Positions 1-12,559 are shown, numbered from the stretch's first letter. The stretch is 64,000 nucleotides of DNA from Prorocentrum cordatum (GCA_963575745.1 CAUYUJ010017786.1:1-64000), one strand, 5' to 3'. Program-made: numbers and translations. Notes: generated from the letters alone by a model not told the origin.

Positions 1-7
1 AGCATCG

Positions 8-80
<73 letters not shown>

Positions 81-399
81 AATCATCATCATCATCATCA
101 GCAGCAGCAGCATCATCATTAGCATCATCAGCAGCAGCATCAGCAGCAGCATCATCAGCAGCATCATCATCAGCAGCAGCATCACAAGCATCGTTAACAT
201 CATCAACACAATCATCAAAATCATCGTCATCATACTCATCAGCATCATCATCAGCAGCAACATCATCATCGTCATCAGCAGCATCAGCTTCAGCATCAGC
301 ATCATCATCACCACCATCGAACACAACAGCAACGCCCGCAGTAGCATCAGCATCATCAGAATCATCATCATCGTCATGATCACCATCATCGTCGTTACC

Positions 400-457
<58 letters not shown>

Positions 458-482
458 GCATGACTATGATCAGCAGCATCTG

Positions 483-529
<47 letters not shown>

Positions 530-931
530 GCGTCAGCATCACCATCAGGATCATCATCAGCATCCTCATCGTCATCAACAGAATCAGCATTTGCATCAGC
601 ATCAGCATCATCAGCAGCAGAATCATCATCATCAGCAGCAGCATCATTAGAATCATCAGCATCAGTATCATCAACATCAACATCATCATCAACAACAGCA
701 TCATCGGCAGCAGCAACATAGTCATAATCATCCCCGACCGCAACATCACCCTCATCAGCGTACCCATCATCAGCAGCATCATCAGCATCATCATAATCAT
801 ACTCTCAATCATGATCATCGACAGCAGCATCAGCAGCATCATAATCAGCAACACCATCATAGCCATCACCATCAGCAGCATCATCACAATCGCCATCACC
901 GACAGCGTCATCATCAGCATGATCAGCATCC

Positions 932-967
<36 letters not shown>

Positions 968-1248
968 GTAACAGCTTCGTCGTCATCATCATCACCATCA
1001 GCAAACGCATCATCATCAGCAGCAGCACCATCATCAACATCATCAGCATCACAAGCATCGTCGTCGTCATCGTCGTCAGCATCATCGTCATCATCATATC
1101 TACATACTCCTCCTGCTCCTCCTCCGCACCCCCCCTCCGCATCCTCCTCCGCCTTCTCATCCTACGCGTATACCACCAACATCGTCAACATCATCATCGT
1201 CATCATCATCAGTATCAGCATCAGCACAATCATCATCATCATCATCAG

Positions 1249-1321
<73 letters not shown>

Positions 1322-1480
1322 TGCAGCATCATCTCGACCATCAGCATCATTAACAGCAGCATCATCATCAACAACATCAACAACAACAACAACAACAGCA
1401 TCAGCAGCAGCAGTATCGTCAGCATCAGCATCACAATCAGCATCAGCATAAGCATCAGCGTCACCATCGTCGTAATATCA
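1..1480. repeat. CAT/CAG/ATC trinucleotide microsatellite block
   Basis: Almost continuous CAT, CAG and CAA triplets with scattered substitutions and several pure CAT runs (near 1-80, 400-460, 490-530, 935-965, 1240-1320). All frames give only homopolymer-like poly-Ile, poly-His, poly-Met or poly-Ser, so no gene is called. Confidence 0.95.
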
Positions 1481-2829
1481 CTCGTGTTCCTCATTCTCGG
1501 TCGTCCCAAGGGAGAGGTGGCGCGGTGTTGGTTGTGTTTTTGTCTGGGTGAAGGGGGTGCACCCCGCCTAGGACGAGGATCGCACAAGAGCAGGAGAGCG
1601 CTCAATAAGGGGGAGGAGCGAGAGGGAGAGGGAAGATGGAGGAGGATGAAGGAGGGGAGTGAGGGGAAGAAGGCGGAGGAAGGCGGAGGAGGAACCTAGC
1701 CAGGGCAGCGTCACAAAAAGAGGAGAATGAGGAGACGAGGGGATATGAGAGAGCAGTGCGGCAACATACCTATGCGTGAGCACGACAGTGGTCGTCGGTG
1801 TCATCGCCGTCGCCGTCGCCGCTCTCGTTTCTTCTTCGGCAGCCTCTAGAATGCACCCTACGTGAGTTTCCCACCCCCTTCCCTTCTCTATCGCACGTAT
1901 CTGCCCCTTCCCCCGTATCCCTGCACATGGAATGCGTAGATTGCCGATGTGAGTGTTATAATTACTCCGTGCTACGCCTGACACGCGTACACCTTGTACC
2001 ACTGTGCACAATGTACCATGGGAGGGCCTGCAACAGCACAATCCAAGATATGCACGTACAGATTATCAAAGCAGCTGGTGGTGTGTCGGTTCTGCAAGCA
2101 CCCAAGGTTCAACAGCGGAAAGGCTTCAACGCCAATCGAGTCGAGTTGCCCTGGTGTCAAGACACCAGGGAGTATGTAGTGCCCCAAGCAAAAGGAAGCT
2201 TCTCCCCGACACTAAAATACAGGTCACAGACACAGACCTGCCTGACCGTGGGGCTGGCACAGGCTTTACTCAAGTGTCCCGCGCTCCTCGGCACTCGCGA
2301 AGACATCGGTCACAGCTGCGGCATCCATTTCGCCACGAGAGATCTCCTGCACGTCAGGGACAGCAAGAGCACACGCATTCCGGCACTGACCGCTGCTACG
2401 ATCAAGCGAGGATGGCGGCTCCCGAGGGGAAGACGAGAAGGAGCACGGGAAGGGCGACGGTGGCGGGGAGGCGAGGCAGGACGCAGAGAATGAATCACGA
2501 AACGGGCGACGACGGTGAAAGTGCGGACGGGTAAGACGGCCGAAAAACGGCGGGAGGCGGCATGGGGAGGGCAGAGCTTGGACGGAGGCGGAGACATGAC
2601 GCTGCAGTGACCACTTGTCGGCCTGCATAGGCCTGACCGCGTACAATGCAATTCTGAGGCATCACTTGAGCACGCAAGAAGAAGCGAAGCAAGCATGAGC
2701 ATGAACAACATGCTTGGTCGTGCACATGTGTGTATATATATATGGACTAGAACCATCGCGCGCTTCGCGCGCGCTCAAGTTCTAGCTAGGCTTGATAGGC
2801 TAGCTCATGTAATCTAATGTTGGTCGCTT
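1481..2829. other. Unassigned region with no recognisable gene
   Basis: A mixed-composition stretch between the CAT microsatellite and a G-rich minisatellite. Open frames of up to about 230 codons exist on both strands but none shows a domain, motif or low-complexity signature I recognise. A purine-rich GGA stretch lies near 1600-1690. A short imperfect hairpin built on GCGCGC with flanking CTAGAAC/GTTCTAG lies at about 2743-2787. Confidence 0.4.
2743..2787. repeat. Imperfect inverted repeat with GCGCGC core
   Basis: CTAGAAC on the left and GTTCTAG on the right flank a GCGCGC-TTC-GCGCGC core, so the segment could form a hairpin. It is one isolated copy and its function is unknown. Confidence 0.5.
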
Positions 2830-4130
2830 CTTGCGTCCAGGGACTCCCTTGGAGGCCCTGCGCAAGCCTCGGAATCGTATAGAAGGGGAAGTGCGGAAAC
2901 GCAGAAATCATTCATTTCTTTTATGTGTTCAACGATTGGGGGCCCTCAAAGGCTTCCTGGGTTCTTTTTTGGGAGGTGAGGGGGATCTGAATTGTGGTCT
3001 GCAGTGCAAGAGTAGACCGGGAGTCAAGCTTGAAAAAAAGGAGGAATTGTAGGATTCCATTTTTTGTCCAGTTCCTCGGCGCTGTTCAGCGCTGTTTTTT
3101 GTTTGTGCCTCGCGGGTTTTGTTAGCCAGGCCCCTCAGGGGTGTGGGATCTTCCGGACCCCCTGGGAGTTCTGGAAGCCTCCTGGAGGCCTGGAGAGCCG
3201 TCGGAAGGGTGTCTCGGGTTGCGCGGGAGCGTGTTGGGCCGTTCTTTACGTTCTGGGGGCTCCTTGGGGTCGTCTTGGGCTGTCCTTGGGCGTCTTGGGG
3301 GCCCCTCGGGAAGCCGGGAGGCGCGGTGCCGGCAAGATGTCGAAGGATGTATAGGACCCCCGAGCAGGAGTTCCACTTGAAAAAAAAAGAATTCTTGGAA
3401 TTCTTTTTTTTCCAAAATCCTCGATCTTTGAGGGTTGGAAGCGGGAAAACGTGAGACGGCGAAAAACATTGGGAAAACCACTTGGAAATCAACAATTTTA
3501 CCCTCTTTGGGCTCTCTCGGGACGGCTCTCGCAGCTCTCTTGGGCTGTTCTTGGAGCCTCGTCGGGGTTTGGAGGCCTCTCAAGGATCTCTGGGTGGTCC
3601 GGGAGGCCTCTCAAAGGTCTCTGGAAGCATCCTGCTCCCGCTCTTGGGCCCATGTTGGGCCTGTTCTGGGGTGGTCTGGGGCTGTCCTAGGCGCCTCTTC
3701 GGCAGTCTTGGAGCCTTCTTGGCCCGTCTTGGGGCCGTCCTGAGGGTCTCTTGGGTGGCCTTGGGGCGGTCTTGGGAGCCTCGTCGGCGCTCTTGGACCA
3801 TTGGAAGCTCGAAAACGCGAGAAGCCAAAAATAGTGGAAAAAAACAAATGAAAATCTACGATGTTGGCCTCTTCGGGCCGTCCCGGGACGCCTCTCGGAC
3901 CTCTCTTGGGGTCACTTGGAGGCCAACTGGAAGCCTCGAGAGCCGTCGAAGGCTGACTTGGGCTGCTTGGGAGCGTCTTGGACCATCCTCTCGCATTCTG
4001 GGGGCTCCTGGGAAACGTCTTGGGCCCTCCTGGGGCGCTGTGGAGGCTCCCCAAAAAGGCCCGGGGAGCAGTACCGGGAGCGTCCCCGAGATGTCACGGG
4101 GAGGTGTGGAACTCAGGCCAGGGGGGGCGA
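2830..4130. repeat. G-rich degenerate minisatellite with ~370-bp higher-order period
   Basis: Degenerate units of about 12-15 bp of the type CTTGGGGGCCTC on the plus strand. A non-repetitive spacer containing AAAACG(T/C)GAGA...GAAAAA occurs at about 3432 and again at about 3801, followed both times by similar GGGACG(G/C)CTCTCG sequence, so there is a second-order period of about 370 bp. The reading frames (SWGLLG-like and PKRPQEAP-like) are by-products of the repeat. Confidence 0.75.
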
Positions 4131-4237
4131 TGTTTATTTATATTATATACGCACACATCGGCACACAATACATAAATCCATGTGTATGTATGTGTGTGGC
4201 CTGGGAGCTACGGCCAACGGGTTGATACATCCGAGAG

Positions 4238-4560
4238 CATTCCTCCTCCTCCTCCTCCTCCTCCGCTTCCTCCTCCTCCTCCTCCGCCTCCTCCTCCTCC
4301 TCCTCTCTCCTTTCCTGCCTCCCTCGCGTCTTCCCTCCACCCTCCAACCTCCTGATGATCTCCATCCTCCTCTTCATTCCTTTATCCCTGTTTGCCTGCC
4401 TGCCTGCTGCCTGCATCCTCCTCCACCTAATCCTTCTCCTCCTCCTCCTCTCTCCCTCCCCCCTCCCTCCCGCCTCACTCCATCCCCTTCCCTCATTCCT
4501 CCCTCCATCAGCCATGCCTCCTTCCCTCCTCCATACCTTTTCCTTGTGGATAAACCCCTC
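4238..4560. repeat. CTC/CCT-rich low-complexity tract
   Basis: Pyrimidine-rich on the plus strand, with CTC repeats and CCTCC runs. It directly precedes the leader of a composite dispersed repeat; the same arrangement (CT-rich tract, then leader) is seen at about 10,200-10,340 and 22,130-22,460. Confidence 0.8.
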
Positions 4561-5200
4561 CCCACCTGACCACCAGGCGTGTCTGAAGGGCGAGCCGGGC
4601 GTTTCGCCTGAGACCTCCTCACCGTTTACGACCCGAAACGTAGAAGCCCTAACACTCACACGGATGGGTGGGGGTCTTTTCGCAACGTGGCTCTCGCCCT
4701 CACAGCGCGCACGTTCGTCTCAAAAGAACGGCAGGTTCAGGATGGAGCACAGGTCGTTTTCACAGTGTGGCTCTCGCATCAGCGCCGCGCGCGCTCGCCG
4801 AAAAAACTTCCGACAGTTAGACGGGTGGAGCGCATGTCGTTTCCCGCTTGCGGCTCTGGCTTTAGCGCCGCGCACGCTTCCAACAGGTACACGGGTGGAG
4901 GTCAATTTCTGTTCAAGATGTGGCTCTCGCCCAGCGCCACGCGCACTCGTCTTCGACGCTTCCAGCAGCTACACGGACGGAGCGCAGGTCGTGTTCACAA
5001 AGTGGCTCTCGCCTGAGCGCCGAGAACGTTAGAGAAAAATATTCCAGCAGCGGCACGGGTGGATGGCGTTCCAAAATGCGGCTCTCGCCTAAACGCCGCA
5101 CACATTCGCCTTGAAACATTACCAAAGGTGGCACGGACCAACAGCTACAAAGGGATGGCGCTTCCTTTTCAAACTACAATTTTCGTGCGGGATCCGCTTA
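4560..5200 (+). repeat. Composite dispersed repeat, copy 1: leader plus ~78-bp tandem array
   Basis: A leader containing GGGCGTTTCGCCTGAGA (about 4590-4620) is followed by about six degenerate ~78-bp units carrying TGGCTCTCGCC..AGCGCCGCGCGCAC and a segment like CACGGGTGGAGCGCAGGTCG. The same leader plus array recurs at about 10,340-10,790 and 22,460-22,930. The array is broken off near 5190, where a different tandem repeat starts. Confidence 0.75.
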
Positions 5201-5208
5201 CTCCTTAC

Positions 5209-6945
5209 TTACGCAGGACGAAAGATGTTCCTCTTGAGGTGAAAATGGCCATGAGGAGTTCGCGAGACAACGTCGGCGCCGCCGAACGGACGGCGACCGG
5301 ACGAGCTGTTTGCAGCAACCAGGGGGGAGGGATGTATGTATTCATGTTGAATGGGGCTTGCTCGCGCGGGGAGTTGATGGGAGTGCGCGAGCCGACGCAA
5401 GGCCCATCGTGGAAAATTGATCCCCCATAGAATCTTAACACGGGCGGTTTGCGGGGTCCGCGGATCCGATTTCTTCCGCTCCCCTGGTTAAATTTGATAA
5501 TATAAATCTAACACAGAGACAAACACCAAAGCCACATTTGGATCCGCGCGAACTGCATGGGATCCGATGGCCGTTATCTCATACGGGTCTACTCAAGACT
5601 TCACACCGTCGTTCCGAGCCCAAGAGGAAAAAACTTTCGTCATGGGGATGAGCGCGTTGGCCTTCGGATTCGCTGGTTACTATCTAGCCGACACACCACA
5701 TCTCACAGGCAATCCGTTGAGTGAGGAAACGCAGGGCCGAAAAGCACTTACGCAAGACGAAAAATGTTCCTCTTGAGGTGGAAATGGCCAGGAGGAGTTC
5801 GCGAGACAACGTCGGCGCCGCCGAACGGACGGCGACCGGACGAGCTGTTTGCAGCAGCCGGGGGGGGAGGGATGTATGTATTCATGTTGGATGGGGTTTG
5901 CTCGCGCGGGGAGTTGATGGGAGTGCGCGAGCCGACGCAGGGCCCATCGTGGAAAGTTGATTACCGAACCCCCCTCCCCCATAGAATCTTAAGACGGGCG
6001 GTTTGCGGGGTCCGCGGATCCGATTTCTTCCGATCCCCTGGCTTAATTTGATCATATAAATCTAAAACAGGGTAGAAATCGGATCCGCCGTAAAAAACAA
6101 GACCGGACACGGATCCAGCGAATCCGAGATCGGATCCGTACGGACGGGAATCGGATCCACCGAAACAAACGCCAAAGCCACATTTGGATTCGCGCGAACT
6201 GCATGGGATCCGATGGCGGTTATCTCATACGGGTCTACTCAAGACTTCACACCGTCGTTCCGAGCCCAAGAGGAAAAAACTTTCGTCCTGGGAGTGAGCG
6301 TTTTGGCCTTCGAACTCGTTGGCTACTATCTAGCCGACACACCACATCTCACAGGCAATCCGTTGGGTGAGGAAACGCAGGGCCGAAACGCACTTACGCA
6401 GGACGAAAGATGTTCCTCTTGAGGTGAAAATGGCCATGAGGAGTTCGCGAGACAACGTCGGTGCCGCCGAACGGACGGCCACCAGACGAGCTGTTTGCAG
6501 CAACCAGGGGGGGAGGGATCTATGTATTCATGTTGAATGGGGCTTGCTCGCGCGGGGAGTTGATGGGAGTGCGCGAGCCGACGCAGGGCCCATCGTAGAA
6601 ATTTGATTACTCAACCCCCCTCCCCCATAGAATCTTAAGACGGGCGGTTTGCGGGGTCCGCGAATCCGATGTCTTCCGGCCCCCTGGTTTAATTTGATCA
6701 TATAAATCTAAAACAAGGTAGAAATCGGACCCGCCGTAAAAAACAAGACCGGACACGGATCCAGCGAATCCGAGATCGGATCCGCACGGATGGGAATCGG
6801 ATCCACCGAAACAAACACCAAAGCCACATTTGGATCCGCGCGAACTGCATGGGATCCGACGGCGGTTATCTCATACGGGTCTGCTGAAGACTTCACGCCG
6901 TCGTTCCGAGCCCAAGAGGAAAAAACTTTCGTCCTGGGGATGTAT
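5209..6945 (+). repeat. Tandem repeat of ~646-bp unit (about 2.7 copies)
   Basis: The marker ACGCA(G/A)GACG followed by GTTCCTCTTGAGGTG occurs at about 5211, 5750 and 6396. A second marker around CATGGGATCCGA(T/C)GG occurs at about 5555, 6205 and 6849. Spacing is 539 bp for the first interval and 646 bp for the second; the first copy lacks about 105 bp rich in GGATCCG motifs that is present at about 6065-6165 and 6715-6810. The copies are very similar, so the amplification looks recent. No coding function is apparent. Confidence 0.9.
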
Positions 6946-7057
6946 GACCCGACGTTTAACTCTGTGCAGCAATTACGCGCATGGAAGGCGACTCCGTTTC
7001 AAGTCGGGGCTCCCGCTTGATACCTGATTTGGCCTGACAGCTGCACGTTTCAACTTA

Positions 7058-7300
7058 AGGAGGAGGAAGAGGAGGAGGAGGAGGAGGAGGAGGAGGAGGA
7101 GGAGGAGGAGGAGGAGGACGAGGAGAGGGAGGAGGAGGAGGAGGAGGAGCAGCAGCAGCAGGAAGGGGAGGAGGAAGAGGAGGAAGAAGGAGGGAGAAGG
7201 GAGGAGGAAGGAGGAAGACGGATGAGGGAAGAGCGAGAGGGAGAAGGGAGAAGGGAGGAGGGAGGAGCGAGAGGGAGGAGGGAGGAGGGAGGATTGAGGA
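7058..7300. repeat. GAG/GGA purine-rich microsatellite
   Basis: A run of GGA triplets grading into GGGAGAAGGGAGGAGGGAG. It separates the 646-bp tandem array from the 3' end segment of the composite repeat. Confidence 0.9.
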
Positions 7301-7369
7301 CAGGTATTGTTATTTTTCGAAGTGGTGCTTTCCCTGGAGACTTCCTCTGAGCCTATGAACAAGTTCACT

Positions 7370-7750
7370 GGGTTGTATGATCCTGCCTCGTCGCCGTCCT
7401 TGCAGCGAGAAGCACGAACGACAGCTCGTTCCCAATACGCGTGCCTGTGAAGCCTTTCCGCAAGGTCCTTCGCAGCTCCTTCGAAACTTCCTATTCGCAG
7501 CTTGCAAGCTCCCAAAGCAGGCTTTCCAGCGTCCTGGCAAGCGTTTCCCACAAAGGTTTTCTGCACTTTGGACTGCGCTGCTATCCGGGTATAGGGCCCT
7601 CAACTTTCAAGGGGGTACTTCCCGCAGTGAAGAAGAAGTCTGCAGGAGCTTATGAGGAGGCGACTGCGGACGGGCGGGACTATTGCGGCATCGTTGATGC
7701 ATCTTGGGTCAACTCTGGTCATCCTCCTCAGGAGGCTTCTTCCACCTTCC
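7370..7750 (+). repeat. Composite dispersed repeat, 3' terminal segment (copy 1')
   Basis: Shares with 11,200-11,392 and 23,040-23,225 the order: CTTCCCGCAGTG-like sequence, then ATCGTTGATGCATCTTGGGT, then CTCTGGTC followed by a CT-rich tract. It is probably the displaced 3' end of copy 1, separated from it by the 646-bp array. Confidence 0.6.
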
Positions 7751-9133
7751 TCCTCCTCCTCCTCCTCGCCAAATACACCTTGGAAGCGGGGCCCTTATCG
7801 TCTTCTCCTCCCCCCTTCTCCAATTCTCCCTTCCACCTCGTCATCGTCCTCCTCCTGATCCTCCTAGGTTCTGCGTCTTCTCCTCCTCCTCCTCCTCTTC
7901 ATCATCATCACCACCACCATCACCATCAGCATGACCATCACCATCACCATCCTCATCATCAGCATCAGCATCATCAACACCACCATCATCATCAGAATCA
8001 GCATCATCCTCATCAGCAGCATCATCATCATAATCATCATCAGCAGCATCATCAACATCAGCGTCACCAGCATCGTCAGCATCATCAGGAGCAGCAGCAT
8101 CATCAGTCGCGTCATCATCATCACCATCAGCATCATCAGCATCATCAGCAGCATCTTCATCACCACCAGCAGCACCACCACCAGCACCAGCATCAGCAGC
8201 ATCATCATCATCAGCAGCAGCAACCTCATCATCATCAGCATCATCTCATCAGCATCATCGTCAGAATCATCATTAGCATCAGCATCAGCATCATCATCAT
8301 CAGCATCATCAGCAATATTGTCATCGTCATCATCAGCATTGTTATCCGAATCGGCATCAACATCAACCGCATCATCAGCAGCACCAGCATCATCATCCTC
8401 CTCATCATCAGCATCATCGGCATCATAATCAGCATCATCGTCAGCATCAGCATCAGCATCTTCATCAGCATCCTCATCACCAGCAGCATCATCGTCATCA
8501 TCGCCAGCCTTATCATCATCAGCATCATCAACAGCATCACGAGCATAAACGTCAGCATCACCATCATCATCATTATTATCATCATCATAATCATCATCAT
8601 CATCATCATAATCAGTATCCTCAACCGCATCATCATCAGCAGCAGCATCATCATAATCGTCGTCATCAGCATCAGCAGCAGCATTATCATAACCGTCATC
8701 ATCAGCATCATCAGCAGCATCAGAATCATCGGCATCATCATCATCAGCAGCATCATCAGCATCATCATTATCAGCAGCATCAGCATCATCAGCATTGTCA
8801 TCATCATAAGCATCGTCATCATCACCACCAGCATCATCATAATCAGCATCATTATTATCATCAGTATCAGCAGCAGCATTACCATCATCATCACCAGCAT
8901 CATCAGCAGTATCAACATCATCGACATCAGCATCAGCATCAGCATCAGCATCAGCAATCTTGTCATCGTCATCATCATCAGCCGCATCCTCATCATCATC
9001 ATCAGCATCAGCAGCACATCATAATCATGATCAGTAGCATCAGCATCATCATCAGCATCATCATCATCGTCATCATGATCAGAATCAGCATCGTCATCAT
9101 CAACATCATCATCAGCATCATCATCATCATCAG

Positions 9134-9165
<32 letters not shown>

Positions 9166-9202
9166 GCATCATCATCATCATCATCATCATCAACATCATC
9201 AG

Positions 9203-9245
<43 letters not shown>
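7740..9245. repeat. CTC tract followed by CAT/CAG/ATC microsatellite block
   Basis: CTC-rich to about 7895, then about 1.35 kb of CAT/CAG/CAA triplets like those at 1-1480. The open frames here are poly-His, poly-Ile, poly-Met or poly-Asp and are not genes. Confidence 0.93.
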
Positions 9246-9247
<2 letters not shown>

Positions 9248-10335
9248 GTTCCGCCTCATCCACCTCCTAACGCTCCTCCTCTCGCCAAGTCCGCTTCCCA
9301 GGGGTCGTCCTCGGAGCTCTGATGGGGGGCTCTCCAGAAGGCGAAGGCTGTAGCGATTCCATGGCGAGGCTCCCTTCATCGGATCCTCCTCATCCTTCTT
9401 CTCGCCCGCCTCCCCCTTCCCCCCTTGGAATGAAATCTGCGAAGGACCCCAGCCTGGCCCCAAACATGCAACGCTATGTAAAGCGCGGTGCAGTATTGCT
9501 TAGCATTACATATCTTAGCGCAGCATTCATTAGCCTAGCAGAGCAACCAAAGGCGAAGCAAAGCAAAGCTAACCTATAGACCTCTGAGGAACCGCGGGAA
9601 AACCCTAGGACGCCCAACAGGTTGGGAACCTGTCCACTTGCGCCCCGTAAGCCACCGACCCGTATCGGGGTCCTTGGATCGATACCTCGACCCCCCGAGA
9701 TGTCCTGGAGTGCGATCCGGCCAGGAGTTCGAAGGGCATCCAGCCGCGGCCACGAGGAGCCTCCCAGATCCGCGAAAAGGTAGGAGCAAAAAAAAAACTC
9801 GAACTTCGAACATCGCGCCCGAGCATCGGGCCCCTTCGAGGTCAACCTCCTGCTCCCGCTGGGCGCCCTCCCCCTCAGGCAGGCATCACCTGCGCCTGGA
9901 CTCGAGGGAAGCTCCCGCGCAAGGACGACGGGCCACGCACCGAGCTGGGAGGGGAAGGCCGCCGGAGGGGAGTGACGCCCAGGCGAAGCCGGAGGCTCTC
10001 CTCGTGCCACCGCTCGGATGCAGGTTTCGGCCTCCATCCTGGCGGTTGCCACTTCCCACTTCTTCTGCTCTGGACGCGCTTCCCTCCCCTCTGGATGCCC
10101 TGGAACGGCTTGGATCCTCTGGGCAGGTGAGGACGCCCTGCGCGCCCACGCACGCTGGAAGGGAGGAGCGGCCCTCTTCCTGACGAGGCCCCTGGACCAC
10201 TGCCAAAGCTCCCCCATGTCCCGTCTGCCCTCCCCTATCCGCCCGGACCCCATCGCCTCCCGCCTCCCCTCCCCTCCCCGACCCCCTCCCTCCTCCACCC
10301 CCTCTCTCGCCGCCCCCCCCCCTCCTCCATCCCGC
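9246..10335. other. Unassigned GC-rich region
   Basis: No repeat family and no recognisable protein. Long overlapping frames exist on both strands (for example a 274-codon minus-strand frame), as expected of GC-rich non-coding DNA. The right end (10,205-10,335) becomes C-rich and leads into the leader of composite repeat copy 2. Confidence 0.4.
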
Positions 10336-10794
10336 GTCCTTATAGATAACTCCTGAATGTCGCACCCCGAGACGCGTCGGCAGAAGGGGCCGGACGTTTC
10401 GCGTGAGAGTTCTCACCACTTGTGATCATGAAGCTTCGAATTTGCAGCAACTTCACAAGTAGAGGGCGGGCCTTTTTCAAAATGCGGTTCCCGCTTTAGC
10501 GCCACGCGCGTCCGGCTTAAAAGTTTGAAACAGCTTCAAGGTTGGAGGGCAGGTGGTTTTCATGGGGCCCTCGCCTCAGCGCCGCGCAAAGTCGTATGAA
10601 AAGCTTGCAACATTTTCACGGATGGAGGGCGGGGGGGGCTCAAAATGGGGTTCTCCCCACAGCGCCGCGCATATCCGACCTGAAAGCTTGCAACTGGTGC
10701 AAAGATGCAGCGCGGCCCATTTTCAAAATGCGGTTCTCGCGTAGCGCCCCACACATTCATCTCAAAGCTTGTAACAAATTCTGTGTTTTATATT

Positions 10795-10972
10795 TTTATA
10801 TATGATTATTAGTATTAGTATTATTATTATTAGTATTATTATTATTAATATTATTATTAGTCTTATTATTATTATTAGTATTATTACTAGTAGTAGTGGT
10901 AGTATGATTATTATTTTTTATTGATATTATATTTATTGTTATTATTATTAGTTGTAGTAGTAGTATTCTTAT

Positions 10973-11013
<41 letters not shown>

Positions 11014-11055
11014 ATGTTTGTATTATTAATATTATTATTATATTGTTCTGATTGT
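10795..11055. repeat. ATT/AGT microsatellite inside the composite repeat
   Basis: AT-rich run of TTATTATTAG-type triplets, then (AGT)n near 10,970-11,010. It is the most AT-rich stretch of the window. Confidence 0.9.
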
Positions 11056-11376
11056 TTATTTAACCCACAAACAAACGTTTCGAACTGCTGTTCTCGCCTC
11101 AGCGCCGCGCGCGTTCGTCTTGTCAGTTCGCGATTTCATATATTTGCATGGCCGAAATCCCCAGAATGATGTTCTGACGATATAGACTTTGCAATACGCG
11201 GCAGTCACGTTGATTGGCGGTGCTGAAATCCCAGGAACGGTGTTTTCGCACGGTTGAAGATTCTCAGACGGTTGTCTTCCAATGGGCCACCTCCCGCAAT
11301 GGAAGCAATTTCTTTCAGGGATCTGCGAGGAGAGAACTCGAAGGGACAACTCATGGCAACATCGCTGATGCATCCC

Positions 11377-11392
11377 GGGTTCACACTGGTCC
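11377..11392. repeat. Target-site duplication, LINE 3' side
   Basis: GGGTTCACACTGGTCC, identical over 16 bp to 16,521-16,536. Together they bracket the LINE insertion and belong to the host composite repeat. Confidence 0.93.
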
Positions 11393-11431
11393 CCACGCGT
11401 GGCCGATCGGAGGTCCTCGCCTGTCCTGCTC

Positions 11432-12415
11432 CTAGCGCCTCATCTGGACGCTGATGGCGGGGATGAATCCCTGCGCCTCGCGTTGGGGGAACGGCCTGCC
11501 AGCCTGGGCTTTGCGGGCGCGAGCCTTGGCAAAAAAGCAACGAGTAGCATAGAGGAACGTCGGTCGAATCGAGCAATACTGGGGGCCTCGAGGCCCGACA
11601 TCTGAAGTCCGCCCCAAGCGTCCTCCCCCCCCCAGGACCAAGGATCGCAGAGACGAGAGCGGCCATGGAAGAGCAGCACCAATAGTGGTCAAGAGAACCC
11701 GGGGCGCCGCAGCCGAAAGCGCACCGAGACTCATCTTTCTGAAATCTCTGCTGGGTGAGCCAGGCACTGGAAACGCCCTAATCAGAGCAAACGCATGGGG
11801 AGGTTTAATCTGGGACATGGTGCCACTGACCATGGCCCAGTCGAAGTCGATTCGTGAAACGCGAAGTTTAAACTCGGGATCCGGAAACCATTTGCGGAGC
11901 CTGCGAACGAAAATGAACCTCAGGCCCTCGCTCGGGAACCTTGTCTCCGTAAAACTGCCAACAAGCGCACGTTGAATCCGGACCCCCCCCCACCAAAAAA
12001 AAAATCTACCTCCCACCCTGCGCTCACGGCGATCCATTTCAGAAAAACCTCGAAGCTCCTGGAACCCAGGGGTCATCATCGAGCGCAGACGGTCGTCGGC
12101 GAATCCCAGAGAGGCAGCGCGCAAGAACTGGCAGCGCGCAGGTTCTGCCCATGATCTCGGCGACAGACGGCCACAGCAAACGTCAGCGAGCGGCAGCGCG
12201 AGGCAGGCTCTCTCGAGCAGCCTCCTGTACATCCTCGGCCAGAAATCCTGGAACGTCGAGAGGGCTGCTCTGGCATTCGCGGCGTACGACTGCAGGATAA
12301 CTGACGGGACTCGAGGACCACCCAACGCATTCATCGAGAACCACCCAAGTCGATTGAGAGTGCAGTGGGGCCAGTGAAACACTCTGGCCAGAGTCGCCGT
12401 CTCGATCGCCATCAA
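11432..12415 (-). pseudogene. LINE polyprotein, C-terminal region downstream of RT
   Basis: A 327-codon open stretch containing a segment with WPHCTLNRLGWFSMNALG and NARAALSTFQDFWPRMYRRL. I read it as the thumb and C-terminal region that follows the reverse transcriptase in dinoflagellate LINE polyproteins, because it sits directly downstream of the RT in the same orientation. No separate RNase H domain can be seen. It ends about 40 bp before the 3' boundary of the element. The frame differs from that of the RT, so a frameshift separates them. Confidence 0.6.
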
Positions 12416-12559
12416 GGTAGGCGGCGGCGGGCAGCATTGAGCAACGTAAGAAAGGGTCGTCGCGCATCTCTGGGAATAGGCGTCTGTTGGCCGAGACGGC
12501 TGTGGGCGCGCTGACCCCCGAAAGCATGTTACTACGATGTCGATATTTGTTCAGCGGAG

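Larger units (their letters stand above)
10336..11392 (+). repeat. Composite dispersed repeat, copy 2 (interrupted by the LINE)
   Basis: The leader (GGACGTTTCGCGTGAGA near 10,395) is followed by four or five ~78-bp units (GCGGTTCTCGC..AGCGCCGCGCG type), an ATT/AGT microsatellite insert, two more units (11,080-11,240), and a 3' segment ending GATGCATCCC then GGGTTCACACTGGTCC at 11,377-11,392. The expected CT-rich continuation is found at 16,537, on the far side of the LINE. Confidence 0.75.

Noticed and set aside
376-1605. Long open frames of poly-Ile/His/Ser and poly-Met in the CAT microsatellites (also 7,441-9,463 and 47,692-49,299)
   Set aside because: They follow the triplet repeat in every frame and on both strands; no domain and no coding bias beyond the repeat.
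2716-2745. TATATATATATGG as a promoter TATA box
   Set aside because: No gene starts downstream, and dinoflagellate genes generally lack a TATA box; it is an isolated short AT repeat.
4680-5110. Regular ~78-bp repeats as a CRISPR array
   Set aside because: Units are degenerate along the whole length with no constant repeat and variable spacer structure; the genome is eukaryotic.
9600-9700. Possible tRNA or small structured RNA near GGTTGGGAACCTG
   Set aside because: No cloverleaf with T-arm GGTTCGAATCC and matching acceptor stem could be built.
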